Below are positions 1-13,600 of a stretch of DNA of 64,000 nucleotides, piece by piece. A program made the position numbers and the translations under genes. Source of the DNA: Agelaius tricolor. Its lineage: Eukaryota; Chordata; Aves; Passeriformes; Icteridae. The notes under the pieces are model-generated. The model was not told where the DNA came from. It did not search any database and saw only the letters and a list, made by a program, of their open reading frames with translations. Every line of letters begins with the position of its first letter. Position 1 is the stretch's first letter. The stretch covers positions 97,387,381 to 97,451,380 of the forward strand of contig JALJCS010000001.1 of assembly GCA_023055355.1 (NCBI GenBank), read 5' to 3'.

Positions 1-3000
1 AGAGATTGTGTTGTGTTTAGTAAAAGCAGATTTACCCAGCATGAGAAAAATCTCTCCCTAATTGTCACTACTTGTCATCCTGCAGACTATTACGCTGTTT
101 TGCAGAGATACCTATTGATAGTTTGTGAACTTCATAATCTGATAGCTGAAACTCACCAAGTCTAGACACTACCTTATTCAGAAATCATCCCATAAACCAG
201 CTTTAAATAGTATTTGCTAATCAGGACAGCATTAGCATAAATTTGACTTAATGGGAAAGAATGTATCAGGTGCAAAGTTATTAACTGGATTGAAAGCAGG
301 TGTTAAAATAGCTGTGTTTCTCTAATGCCTCATCTTCAAATATCAAAGTCCAGAAATAAATGGGGTTCCAGTTAGAGTTGTTCAGTTGAGGATTTCTGAT
401 TCATAAGAAAGCTGGGTGCTTCAGATATTTTCAAGCTCTTAAGAAAAAGTTATATATATACATATATATATATACATACACACACACACACATATATATG
501 TATATAGCTTCCTGGGAAATGGAAATTTCAGTCATGTTTCTGAAGCTTGTTTCTTCCAAGTTGGCTGCCCATGCTGCAGTGTCTGGGCAGCCCCCAGGGT
601 CAGACAATATGGTACCTGTGATCCTTGGCTGGTGGAGAATGGCAGAACCTGAAAAACTGACTGTAACCACTGTGTTTCAGCAAATGCTTCAGATGCAATT
701 TCTATCACAATCTTAAGAAAACCTTGAGCTGTGAGCCTGTCACCCTGTCTACCCTTGATGGCCAGTGGAGAGAAACACATTTGTGAAGGTGGTTTGCTGT
801 GTTCTCACACAGGTGTCTGACTGGGGTGAGCAGAATTACCATCTGGAAGGACCTGTGTCAGAAGGAAAGGAATGACTTCCTTGATTGTTTGTGTCTCCTA
901 ATTGAGAATAAAGGGTAGAGAGGGTGACTGTCTCCTACCTGAGTGGTAAAAGATATTTTAAAAAAGAATTCTCAGTGTTGTTTTAATTAATGAGATTTTT
1001 TCAGCAATTTACTTTGTGTAGGACGATTCCTGCCCAGCTCTAGCACTGTTATTTTCAATCAGAAAAAAAAAAAAAAGAGAAAGCCATAGTAACATCACAT
1101 TACATGAAATAACATCTGTATCAGAGACTCTACAGCTATACCAAGAGTTTCCATATATTTTTATTTTTTGTTTAAAAAGAAAAATACAGCCCTGAAAACA
1201 AATTCAATAGTATTAAAGGATTCAGTATTTTTTAACAAAAAACCCCAACAAAACATTACAAACCCCAGCCTTGGAGAATCAGAAAGTTCAGTTTTCAAAG
1301 CCCAATTTTAAATCTGCCTTGATAAACCTTCTTAATATTAATATACAAACTACATGTATATTTGAACATAATACATCCATTTATGCCTTACAAAACCTAA
1401 GCTATATAGAACAGAATATATTGATGCAATAAAAAGAATCCTTATACAATGCAAAAGTTGCTGGGGACATGACTTTCAAAACTGTAGTTGAATACACTGT
1501 GTACACAGGAGTAACAAGATTGTATCTCATCATCCCCAAAATGAGTATGATGTGTTTGACAGCCTTGGAGGGCCACTGCAATGGGAACTCTGGTTGATAA
1601 GCACTGGGGGCTTGCCCCAGGAGTGCCACGAGTCGTGTTCTTACAGTTTGAGCCCTTACTGCCTGGCCAATGAACCAAGCAGTGATACTGTCACTCCTAA
1701 GATGGTTAAAAACTATTAAAGGACCAAGATTTATAGGTGAGGCTGCATTTTCAATGAATTCTAGTTTCTGTACAGCAACTTGACTGGAGAGATTAGATAT
1801 TAGAGGCAGTAAATCTTTCCTCCAGTTTCTTGGTTCTTTCTTTACTTCTATTCAGAGACCTGGTATTAGATGAATTATTGACATTATAACATCCCAGAAA
1901 AGGCAGTCTAATTTCTATAGCTGCTGAGCATTTGAAATACACTGAAATAGAAAGCTTGTGATGTGACTGCAATTCTGAAAATTAAGACAAAAATTCTAAT
2001 GCTTCACCAACAGTCTTGTTTTCTTGAGAATTACTAGTAAATTTGAATATTAATTGTAAATAAATTAGTGCCTGAGGGGAAACTTCAAATTAAATAGAAG
2101 GATGACTAAATACATTTCAATGACCTTTGCTGTCAGTCATAATTGTGTAAACTCAGGGAAAAAAACCCATACTGTAGAGCTAATATGCTCTATTATGTTG
2201 TGAACTAGTGCATGTATTAGGCCACTATATTCTCATGTGAATTATAATGCAGGATAGTGTAGGTGTAGAATGTAAGGACATGTAAGCTCCAGATGGTTCC
2301 AGTGGAAGCATGGAAGTGATCTTTAAAATGAAATGCTTTGCACTTTCCAAGCTCATGGTGTATTTCCAATTATTTAAGGCTGTTTGTATGTTTCGGTCGG
2401 AGTCTTCTCATTTCGATTCATCTCATTTTTAGACTGGGTTTTCTGAACAGAGAGATGTTAGATGGAACTTTGTGAGTCATGCATTTGGCTCAGTTGGGCT
2501 TTGAGCATAAGAATACCAGCCTTAGGTATCAACAGTCATTAATATCTAGCCAAGATGAAGAGCGATGATCAGATGTAAAATCAGTTGCAAAATCATAAAT
2601 TTGAAACACTAGGGAAAAATATGAAAAGAAAATACAAAGAGGGGGAGCTGAACTCCCTTGTTATTACTGTTTCATATCCTACTGTGAAAAAGGTAGTCTT
2701 TGAAGCTTAAAAATGTTTTGTTGATGGGTAAATGACTAGATAGACACTAAAGCTAGGACAGTTTTTGATCTTCACAAATCTTAATTTTAGCTCTTCAACA
2801 ATAGGAACTGTGGTTCATTTTTTCCCTCCAATGAAGTGAGGAACTTGCAGAGAGTGTGGGTTAAGGACTAACTGATGAATTACAAGCTTCAGACTGTTGC
2901 AGACAAAATAGAATCCAGATATATATAGCGTTTGAGATTATGTTTTTACTCTATAACATTATGCTTTCCTTCACTTTTCTGCAGTACTCTTTAAATACTA

Positions 3001-3953
3001 GTGTGAAAGAATTTGTGTTTATCTTGTCACTGCCCTTTATGATAAGGAGTAATTAAAAATTGTGTGCTATATCTTACCTGTTTGGAGGTCTGCAGTGAAT
3101 TCCCTGCAAATTCTACCTATTTTTGTCTTAGAATCATCCTCAAAAAAGTGGAAAAGTTGAGGACAAACATTTAAAATACTTTTTCTCCTTTGAGATAATT
3201 TCCCACTGGGGGAGACTGAGGGGATAAAGTTATAACAAATCATACTGGCTTCTCAGTGTCTCTGCAGTCCAGAGATGCTTAAGGAGAATAATTTCTACTT
3301 CAAAAGCTGATATTTTTAGTGATCAGGGAGTCTTTTATCAAGAAAAGAATGTCCATATCACTCACAAGCTGAGCTTATATCTGCAGGAAAACGTTTTTCC
3401 TCAGCTACTGGATACTCAAGAAATAAGAAAAGTGATTTGCTGGACAAAAAAAAAAAAAAAAAGCTCTTCCTTCAGTCCCTCTGTGATTCATCAACTGAGG
3501 AAAAACATATTTGGATGTGTTCCCAGGGCAGTGGCTACATCTGGCAGATAAAAAATCTCCTGTGTTTCTGCCTCTAGAAGCATGAAGCCCGTGATGGTTG
3601 ATGTGATGTTTTCCTTGGGTTTTGGACAAAACTTGCAGTTATACTGCACAGGAAGTGTGATGTCAGGAGAATGTGAGCTCTGACTCCAAGAATTTGCAGC
3701 TCTCAAAGAGTTGCATGGCCTGCACAGCATGTGCAGGAGAACAGGAAATCTCTGGACAGGCATCTGACTGGGACTTCCCCCAGCTGACTGCTTTGCTTCA
3801 ACTTTTTACTCCTGGCTTTAGGCTAACTCTGGAATTCTCTCCAGATCAGATCGAGTTTTCACAGAATAGGAAATATTTTGTGGAAAATCCCTCATAACTG
3901 CATTGCTTTTTAGAAACAGTTTTCTCTCCATACAAAATCCATCTGGCCCTTTG
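1..3953. other. Intergenic, no gene seen
   Basis: AT-rich non-coding DNA with the TA/CA microsatellite at 451 and poly(A) runs near 1062 and 3445. Open frames are short (under 95 codons) and match nothing I recognise. In mammals SMAP1 follows SDHAF4 on this side, but no CpG island or SMAP1 exon is visible. Confidence 0.7.
451..506. repeat. (TA)n/(CA)n compound microsatellite
   Basis: TA repeats broken by ACAT, then a (CA) run and TA again. Simple sequence, likely length-variable. Confidence 0.95.
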
Positions 3954-4042
3954 CCCCTTCCCTTCCCTTCCCTTCCCTTCCCTTCCCTTCCCTTCCCTTC
4001 CCTTCCCTTCCCTTCCCTTCCCTTCCCTTCCCTTCCCTTCCC
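3954..4042 (+). repeat. (CCCTT)n pentanucleotide microsatellite
   Basis: About 17-18 nearly pure CCCTT units; the minus strand reads AAGGG. The Gly/Lys/Arg/Glu-rich frame across it is an artefact of the repeat. Purine/pyrimidine asymmetry allows triplex or G-quadruplex structure. Confidence 0.98.
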
Positions 4043-5793
4043 ACCATGTTTATCTTTACTGACACAGGCCCACACATACAGACATCATGTAAAAAAGAAA
4101 AATTATCATTGCAGTGTCTGTGCTTTTATTACTACAGCATCTTTGATACCGAAGTGCTTCCCAAAATACTTGTACAGAAAAGCAACAGGGATTTTCTAAA
4201 TGCAGTACTATTTTGATAGTTTAAAAATAGGCTTCTATCTTTAGAAAGAATATTGAATTTTGTCTTTTATAACTTTGTGATTCGTTGTTATGACAGACTT
4301 AATCAATCTGATGAGTCCTTGTTCAGTGTTCTGGCAAATATAATCAGCCCTGGAGTGTTTTCTTACTCCCCAAAGGCACATTGTTTCTGTGTTTATTTCC
4401 TTCTGATGTTTTATCTGGAAAACATATTTCTTTTTCTTGAAGTGTACTGTTCAGAGACCTACATTGAAAGCCATGTGTTTAATTTACTGAGTATGAAATG
4501 ATCTTTTTATTTAGGAAGTCAAAGGAGAGGGTTATGGAACAAAAAGTCTAGTAAGATAATGGGTGCAAAAGTCACAGACAGAAAAGGGAAAAGATTGATC
4601 TTGTAAGAATCACAGGGCAGATTTAAAGACAGTTTGTAGTGATAAAAAAAGACTGCTAGAGACTCCAAGACAAGTCCTATGCCTCATTTCTAAAAAATTT
4701 CTACAAAATGTACACTTGTATTAAAGCAATATCAAGATCTACTTTCCACAACTCATTTCTTTCTGAATCTTCATTTTGTGTTCTTTAATGTCACTTGTCT
4801 GCCAGATTATTCTAGGGCCTTTGAAGTGCAGAAAGATGGTCTATTTTCAGGCTTTACTCCCATGCATAGTTCCAGCATGCATTGCAAGTCTTTAGGGGTG
4901 GTATTTGTCTCCTAAAAATATGGAGCTTGTAACAGAGTACTATAAAATAATGAATAAAATAGCAGAGATATTCAAGACTAAAAAAATAAATAATGCATCA
5001 TATATGTAATGTTGAGACTACTAAAGAGGATCATTTAATAAGCAAGCACTGCTTTTTTTTTAATTTAAATTTCAGTACCTGATTCTTTGAAGGGATGTGT
5101 AAGTGCATGGAGCAGCAGAGCTGACCATTTCTCTTCCTCAGCAAGTGCAGAACAGAGCCTGTGGTACAGACTGGGGTGTACCTTTCCTATTGCAGGAAAG
5201 GCAAGGAAAAGCTGTGCTGTATGGTAGCAACTGCTGCTTCATACCAATAGCTTTAGTACATTGCTACACCTGGCTCATTTCTTGGATGTTATGCACAAGG
5301 GGTCTTTATTAATCAGATCAGCTGCAGGAATGACCTGGAACATGCAGAGTATTGAAAGAAGGTATTCTACATAACACATGAATACTTTGTGTGTCAGAGT
5401 AATTTAGACTCAGAGCTCTGTCTAAATGTTGTAACATTGCACACTTAATAACAGTCTAGTGCTAGCCAGAACATAATTACTTGCTCTCTAAAGCACAATT
5501 TGTAATAACCAATGTTGTCCTTACAACTATGATGAGTGAGATCATCTCTGAATCTTCAGTTGAAGCGACACATCCAAGGTCAGCCATTATCTCTATGTAT
5601 TCTTACTATCACAGTCTGATAGGAATTGTCTTTAATATTTATGCATAGAGCATTCATGTCCATGACTGCTCTTTAATGCCCAATAAGACTTTTGGTATTG
5701 TCTTTACTAGGCAGAAAAGGGGTTAGCTTTAGCAGGAGGCCCTTAATAAGTGAACAACAGTTGAGGTTAAAATGGTAGCATATTTTAAGTAAT

Positions 5794-5842
5794 TTTTAAT
5801 TTATTAATAATTAAATTAATTTTAATTAATTTAAATTTATAG
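5794..5842. repeat. AT-only low-complexity tract
   Basis: Dense TTAAT/AATTA words forming overlapping imperfect palindromes, with almost no G or C. Confidence 0.8.
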
Positions 5843-8800
5843 TTCTAACAAACCTTAGATCTTTCTAAACTACACAAGTGCTTAAATTCTGGTAATCATG
5901 CAGCTATGTCATCCTTTTGACATACTATTCCATAGAATTCCTAATGAGAATGCTGAAATAGACAGCTGAACCCTTTCAACTCCCTCAGGGGAGACTATGA
6001 TGATAGTATGACTTTTAACCAATGGAAAAATGCAAACCAAATATTTGTTTATATCACATCTGATGGAAAGTATTGTTGTACAGGTGTCTTCCTCTGCTAT
6101 TTCCATGGGAGGTAGTTTTTAGTTTGATTACACTTGGATGTTAATAAACATTTAATTTTGTTTCTAGTTTGGGGCTGCTTTCCATGGAATCTCTCAAGAC
6201 CAGCAGTAAGTATGGTTTTTCTGTGTCCTGATGATTCTGAAGTCCTGACAGTCAAAAACACTGCAAGTAATTCACAACTTCCTCTGGTTTTAGCTGAATT
6301 TCACTACCTGAGCCTCAGATAACCAAGCAGCAAATTTCTCTGGGTGTCACTCCAGTACTGAAATTTATCCATGTCAGTATTATACAAGTTCCTTATATTT
6401 TTGGTGACTTTCTCACTTTGCATTTCAACAGTTAAAGACAAGAATTCATGTCCTTTGATTCGCAGCCTTCAGAGACATGACAGATTAAGTAAGCTCTTTA
6501 GGTGGCTCTCCAATTTCAGGGTGAGCTGCATGACATTGACAGTGTAATTAAAACTACAATTCTGAGCTTTTTCATATTTTGTTTTCTCGCACACATTTCC
6601 ATAAGCTACTTGTATTATATGAAAGGAAAGAATAATAATTTCCTGTGCTTTTTTTTTTTTTACTGAAGATTTAACTCACCAATTGCATCAGCCTCCCTTC
6701 TGCACCTCACAATAACCAGGTAGATTTGTCAACACACGTAAGTAGGTTTTCCTATACTTTCCTGTGGTGTAGCTATAGTCAGAGACAGCATTTTCTGGAT
6801 AAAATTGGTCTAATCCAATACAGGTAGACCCAGATCTGGTTTTGATTAAGTCTTTCCACCTCTAACGGCTTTGTTTCCCCATTAATATGATGGACTTAAT
6901 GTACTGGTCTCCTTTTAATGTGATACCAGATTTATAGAAGTGAAGTGCTGCTAAATAACTTTTTATCATCAAGTTCTGCATCCCTGGAGCTTGGATTAAG
7001 GTGAAGTTGTTTGCTTGGTGTTCATTTGTTCTTTCTGAAATATCTATCTGCTTTGCATTTATTTTTAGAAGATGGCATGGATTTTGAGGTTCAAGGAAAC
7101 GCTTCCTGCACTTGAAAGCAGCTGCCTCACTTTGTTGACCCTTTACAGCCTTAAGATGTCTTAGCTACAGGAGAATTTCTGGCATGACTCATCCTGGAAT
7201 CGAAGCTCCCAGGAATATACATCAGCAGAGCAGAATTGGAAAGTAAGCAGGTTTTCCCACTTCTTACTCTATTTCTGGCTGAGGTTGAATACCCCATTTG
7301 TCTTAGATTCCATATCTCTTAAGCTGAAGTCTCTTCTTAGAAGTTGTTGTGCCTGAGAAAACCAGGGTGAAGACTGAAGAGCCTGCAGACCTGGCCTCCA
7401 GCTGAGATGTGCCCAGTGGGTGGGTACCAGTTGGGCTTGAAATTGCATGCATTGGGTGCTCTATGTGCTTTGCTTTAGCTGTGCTGCTTATACAGGTACA
7501 GCCTTCTGGTTTAGTCCTAAAGCTGCCGTTTTTTATCTGTGGTCAAAACAAAAGAGTAATATTTTCTGCTATGGAAAAGTTCTTTTCTAGTAAACTAAAA
7601 ACAGAGTGTAAATATTTTTAAATTGTTATTACAAATGTGGGTGAAGGAAAGCATTTAAAAATATATCGGATGAAATCTACATGGTTGGCAAAATTTGAAG
7701 CTTTGTTATTATTGAATGATTGCTGTGAGGAGTCCTACTCTTTTCCTTTAAATTTTCAAAGATATACCACATCCACACATGAAATTATTTGAAATTGTAC
7801 TTGTAGCATAGATGCTATGAAAAAAATACTGTTATTGCAAAAGCAAATAATTTGATAGTAAATTTAAATGAAGAAGAAATGGGATTTCTCCTCCTTCAAA
7901 TAACCTGATTTTAATGTCAATGAAACCTTGACCAAAAAAAAATCTCCTGGAAGGGTAAAGGCTATTGAGTATTACAGAAAAGAACCACTTGAAAGTGGCC
8001 ACAAAGAGCCTAAGGTGACACACAAGCACTGACAACATTGCTCCTTCTGAGTTTTATTCTGGTCACACACAGATGTACTTGCTCTGGGCAAGGTGTGTAG
8101 GATCTTACAAAGTGTGCACATGCTGTAGGCAGCCCAAATGTGACAAACATGGTTTAATGTGTTAAAATCTGGGGGTTAGCTGATTTTTTCAAGAGGTGAC
8201 CTGCCCAAGGACAGCACATGTTTGTTGTTCACCTCAGTCTAACCAAGAGATGCAGCTTCTTGGTCTCCTCCGTATTTCTCTCACCCTCTGTGGCCTTTAG
8301 TAGAGCCCAGTTTTGTACCTTTTTCTGACATAAGCCCCTATGCTGTATGAAATAGCCTGCAGATGTTGACTGGCAGGGAGTCTGAGAAGCAGACTCCTTT
8401 CACAAAGGGACTGACCTTCACCTGGCTGAAGAGCATTATCTCAAATTTTCTTTAGTTGTGTCTAGTTCAGCAAATTGTTTTTGATGTTAGGCATGCCAGG
8501 GTGCTTGTGTTCATCAATGATTCTCTTCAGCTATTTCAGCCTGCATTGTATTGTATGTGCAATGGAAATAATCCTTTCTTCTTACTGTGAGGGTTTAGGT
8601 GAATAATTTCTCTAAAATTCTCCTATATCTATTTCATCTTTGAGGGACATGTTGATGTAACAATGAATACACACAGAGTGTCAGCAGCCTGGACAGCAGA
8701 GTGGGACTTCAGCTCTTTGTCTTTGCTCTGGTGCTTTCTCAGGCTTCCTACAGTGTCCACAGTTCTCTGCCTTTAAAAATATTTCAGATTAGCATCCAAG

Positions 8801-10589
8801 AGTATTAATATCTGTACACTTAGGGGTAACATATGCAAATGTATCATATTTGAGCTGATTCTTACTCAAGAAGTAAGGGGTATGTGCACAAGAATATTTC
8901 CAAAGAATTTTTAAATTACTATTGTCCTCTGCAGACCCTAATTCCTTACGCCGTGTAGTAGCTGGCATTCCTCACCATCAGCCAACTACAGTAAATTGAT
9001 TCACATACACAAACTTCATTGAAGTCTTGTTTTTCCAGTTCTTAAAAACACTTCAGCCACAACTGATGTGGTTTAGTTCATATGACTCAAACTCTAAGCA
9101 CTGTTGACCACAGAGAACATTGATTACCTCGTACTAGGCTCCATGTATTTTCCAAATTCTTCCCATAGTTTACTGATGATGCAAAGGAAGTATTCTGTGC
9201 CAGTTCTGTGGCCATTGCAGAACAGCAACACAAGTAGTAGAGCAAACACTGTGAGAAGAAGCTGCTGAACTGGTTAAGAAGAGTAAGAAATATGGGCTAT
9301 AGTTGGCCAGGAATTGGTTTTTAATGACAGGGAAACAGCAAATTGTGCATACCTGAGGAGAAACCAAGAATGACACAGTCCTCCATCCTCTTGTTTTGGC
9401 ACACACAATTAGAAGGCAGGATACAGATCACAGAAATGAGATACTGCTCATATTAGAATTTCAGGTGAAAATAAGAGTAATAAAATTGAATAGGCAAAGG
9501 CAAGGATTCATTTCTGAGTGTAAATTTTGAAAACAGAACTAAGCAAAAGACTGATATACTCAGAGAGATTTCTCCACTGCGAAATATAACTGCATCTGGC
9601 AGCATTTCAAGTTTTCTTCTCCCACTACTCTAAGAGCATAAAGATGTTGTTATTACAAATGAGAAATACCCAACATGCCTTCTTGTGGCTTCAACTGAAT
9701 ATCTGAAATGAGGAAAAAATACATCTTTATTCACACTGGATTCAGTCTCACATACAATAAAATCACTAGAAAAGTACAGGTCTGTACAGGTCTCTACTAA
9801 CTTAAATTTCCTCTCTAAATGATTTTCATTAATTATTTTTATTTTTTATTGACTCTCTTTTCCCTAGAAACTCTACAGGTCCTCTTGACTAATTACAGCA
9901 TTAAAACAACAACTAGAGGAGTTTCAAAGGAGCAGCTGATCAAATGATCCTTAAATGATTTCCAAAGTTAATTTAGGCCTATTGTCTAGTCTTATCTCTA
10001 GACAATTTATTTTGTGTACAAGATGTAGGACTGCTCAAGAACACAGGGTCTGAAAGAGAACTGTATTGAAAAACTACATAGACTTAAAAGCTTAACTGTC
10101 AGACCATGGTAAGAGATAACGGTAAATTGGAATAAAAAATTGTCCCACTGATTTTCCACAAAGTCTTTTATGAGAGGACTTCTACCAAAGCACTTGGTGA
10201 TACCTTTGTCAGATGAAGGATGCTGGCCTAGCTGGATTTTGGCCATAGTTCTAGCAGACACAATCAGTTCTTTTACAGTTCAGCGTATTATTCCTCTTTA
10301 TTAGCCACAAAAATAGGCTTTTGCTAAACAACTTTTCAGAAGTGGAGAAGAGACATTAGTATTTACCTTTTAAACCAGTCTTGATCTGCCTGTAACTTTT
10401 TCAGTTATCAAAATTCTTTAGAATATTTATAAACTCCAGAAGAAACTGGAGCTGCATTAGCTGTGCTTTTACTACATAAAACACTTTATTATCATTGTTA
10501 TTTATGAAGTTTTGATGCATTGTGAAACAGTTTCATAAAGTGCCAACCTCCCACACACGGATGAAATTGGCAAATGATTCTGTATTAAG

Positions 10590-10613
10590 GGTGTGTGTGT
10601 ACATATATATATC
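10590..10613. repeat. Short (GT)n(AT)n microsatellite
   Basis: GTGTGTGTGT followed by ACATATATATAT. Confidence 0.9.
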
Positions 10614-13600
10614 TGTGTGAATAAAGATATGCAAATGCATGTAGATATTCATGTTCTAGAAACAGTTACAATTTTCATTTTCAGCCCTGCGTGGGAGGCA
10701 GTTTCCTTCCATGGAGAGGAACAACACACATCTATTGAGCAGAGAGGAGAACCCCATGATTAGCACTCAGCAGGAAATGCTGAGAGTCCAGCCTCTGCCT
10801 CTATGGTGTCTGACAGGACAATGGCAGCCTGCAGAGCCCATGTGCCCCGAGAGGACAAAGCTGAGATGCTGTTAAGCAGGCCTGTGGGTTATCCTGTATC
10901 TGCATGGGCAACACCAAAGCAGGGTCACCCACACACTCTGCAGCTGCTGTGGTTTGCCCAGCCTGCAGCTAAGGAAATTAGGGTAAAGAGTTGAAAGTAC
11001 TGGAGTGAGGTGATGAGAAAGGATGAATTTGTGATTGGATACAGCATAGAGGGTTGTGAGAGGGGTCTGTGACAGCTACGTGCTGGGTGACACTGTCCAT
11101 GCCTTACTGTCCACAGGGAACTCAGCTGACTGCCTTCCCACAGACCTGCTCTTCCTGTGTGCCACCAGGGAAGCACTGCAGTGTGTTCTACTGCTCATGG
11201 ACTAGGGAAAAGCCCTGCATGCCAACAAATTACCAAGGAATCAGTGGTCAGTCTCCAGCACACTGAACCCTTCCCAGAATCTACAGGAAATCCAGGTCTC
11301 TTGTCCTTCAGTTTAGAAAAGCAGCATATTCATGCTAAAACTGCTTCTGAGGAGGCAACTTCCTTGGAGACAGCCTAACTTTTAAAAAACAAAACTAAAA
11401 ATGGGCAAGACACAGGCTTAAGGAAATGTTTGTTGTGTGTCCAGAACATTGTGACATCCAATCCACTCCTGAAGTTCTATAAATACGTGTCTGGCTGTGG
11501 GGGTAGTGCAGATAGAAAGGGTTCTTCAGACTACAAAGTGAAATTTGGACTGCTATTCCCAAATTAGACTGGATGAGAATTTCCTACAGATGAGGCAGCT
11601 CAAAATGTTAGAGGGATTTCTTGCCAAATTTCTGATCGCCACCTTAAAATTTCTCTCCCAGCAATCACAAGATGATGAAGCAAGCTTCATAATAAATTAG
11701 TTTTCTCCTAAAGGCCAGAAGGAATTGTTCTTTTCTTTGCCCAGAGATAACAAACCAACACCATGTTTCCCAGTGTCACTGTGGTCTAAACTAATGCCAG
11801 CACCATCATAAATCCTGCCCTGCCATCAGTCCTGTTTCAACACAATCTGAAAGGACATAACCATTTTTTTGTTACCATAAACTGAAAGAAAAAACATACT
11901 TTTGTGACAGGAAAAAAATCTTGGAATCATGTCAAAGCAGTGATGGAAGAACACAAAAAAAGAGCTAAACTGAATTTTCTATCATGGTATAAAATAAATA
12001 AGTTTTCCATTTTCTGCTGATGACCAGACATGAAAGGTATGCAGCAGCACTGCAGGTCAGGGACACTCTTCTTAGTGAGGGACAAGTACTCGCCTACCTC
12101 CACAAGCTGCCAATTCAAGGGTCCAAAACATTTTGGGCTAAAGGAGGTACATAAGGAGGAACCTGCTGATGGACATGCTGAGGGGCTTCCTTGGTCAGCT
12201 GGGGTTTTCTGAAATGCAGGAATGCCAGCCAGACCAGCACCGCAGGACTTGCTGCAACAAGGAAAAGGCTATAATAAATGATCAGTTAGATGTTACAGTG
12301 ACCTTGACATACAAGGATGGAAGGAAAGATTCCAGAAACAGAGACCAAGATCCAGGTTCAGCCCAGACCTGGTGCAGTTCATGTGGAGAAGCCTACTCCT
12401 GCCTCTCCTCCCCTCCTCTCCACAACACAGCACACTACTGGTCACCTCATTCTCCAGCCATCCTTATTTCAATAATATGGCAAAGTGAAAATACTTCTTT
12501 CCTTGAATACCTGTGCTATTTTGTTTTCTGGCTTCCTTTGAAGAACCACAGTAGCTGCAGAAATGCTGCATTGAGCATTCTGTTTTTTCCCCTCACACAG
12601 GGTTTGTGGAGCCCAGCAGGTCTCTGTGATACACCCAGTATTATCCACAGTTCTCTACAGTTTTATAGGAAGGACCATCTGGTGGTCAGCTGCCCAAATG
12701 CACATTTTCTGCCTCCTGCACCTGTTCAGTGTCATTCAGCCTCTCTCTCACAGTTGCTTTCCCATCAGAGGTCTTCCTGAGCAAGGGGATGAGAGGATGC
12801 AGCACATCTCCTGAAACAGCAGCAGGTGCTTTTTGAGATTTCTGTTCTTAAGGAGGAATAAATCCAATTTTCTCTTCAAAATGGAGATGACAAGAGGACC
12901 AGAAGGTAACCAGTTGGCTCTCTGAGCCCTTTTACTCAAATCTCTCTGCCATTTCAGAGATGGTTGTGATGCCTGCAGTCATTCACAAGTGAGCTTACAA
13001 TGTACCTACCAGTCAGATGTGTACTACTGTAGCATGGTATATATCTGTGCAAACTAAGACTTGAAACCATAAAAGCTTGTTTAGGGACTGTCCTGACATA
13101 CCAGAATGTCCTGACTGGACAGACTGGACCACAGCCATGTGCTCTGAAAAAAGCTGAATAACGTAACCTGACAGCTCAGTGAACTTCACAGAGGAGACCT
13201 TGAAATGAGTTTGGGTTTAAACTCCTGAAAGTATAAAGCTTTCTGGAAGACTGATGCTACATCTTACAGACATCCTTCACCCTCTTTGCATCTTTGACTT
13301 CCTACAAAAGCTAGATTTTGACAGAATAATGAGCTTAAATTTGAAACTAGAGTCAAATGCCACTGGAGAAATTCCATTTTTTTTTCTTACTGTAGCTAAG
13401 ATCTTCACATACAAAAATCCCCCATATTAGCAAAAGATCTTCAAAGAAAGGAAACAGAAGGAGAATCCTCTAATTTGTGATTAACATTATGATGTGCCCT
13501 GTTATTACTACAGAGAAACAAAGGGTACAAGCTATCAAAAAAAAAAAAACCACTTCAAGGATGGCAAAAAGTAAAAGTGAAATGAAATAATATGCAATTT

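Noticed and set aside
3818..4199. Gly/Arg/Glu/Lys and Pro/Leu/Ser repeat proteins on the two strands
   Set aside because: Translations of the CCCTT microsatellite.
12169..12780. Open frame of 203 codons on the plus strand, longest in the intergenic part
   Set aside because: No recognisable domain, no splice partners, no CpG promoter, and composition like the surrounding non-coding DNA.
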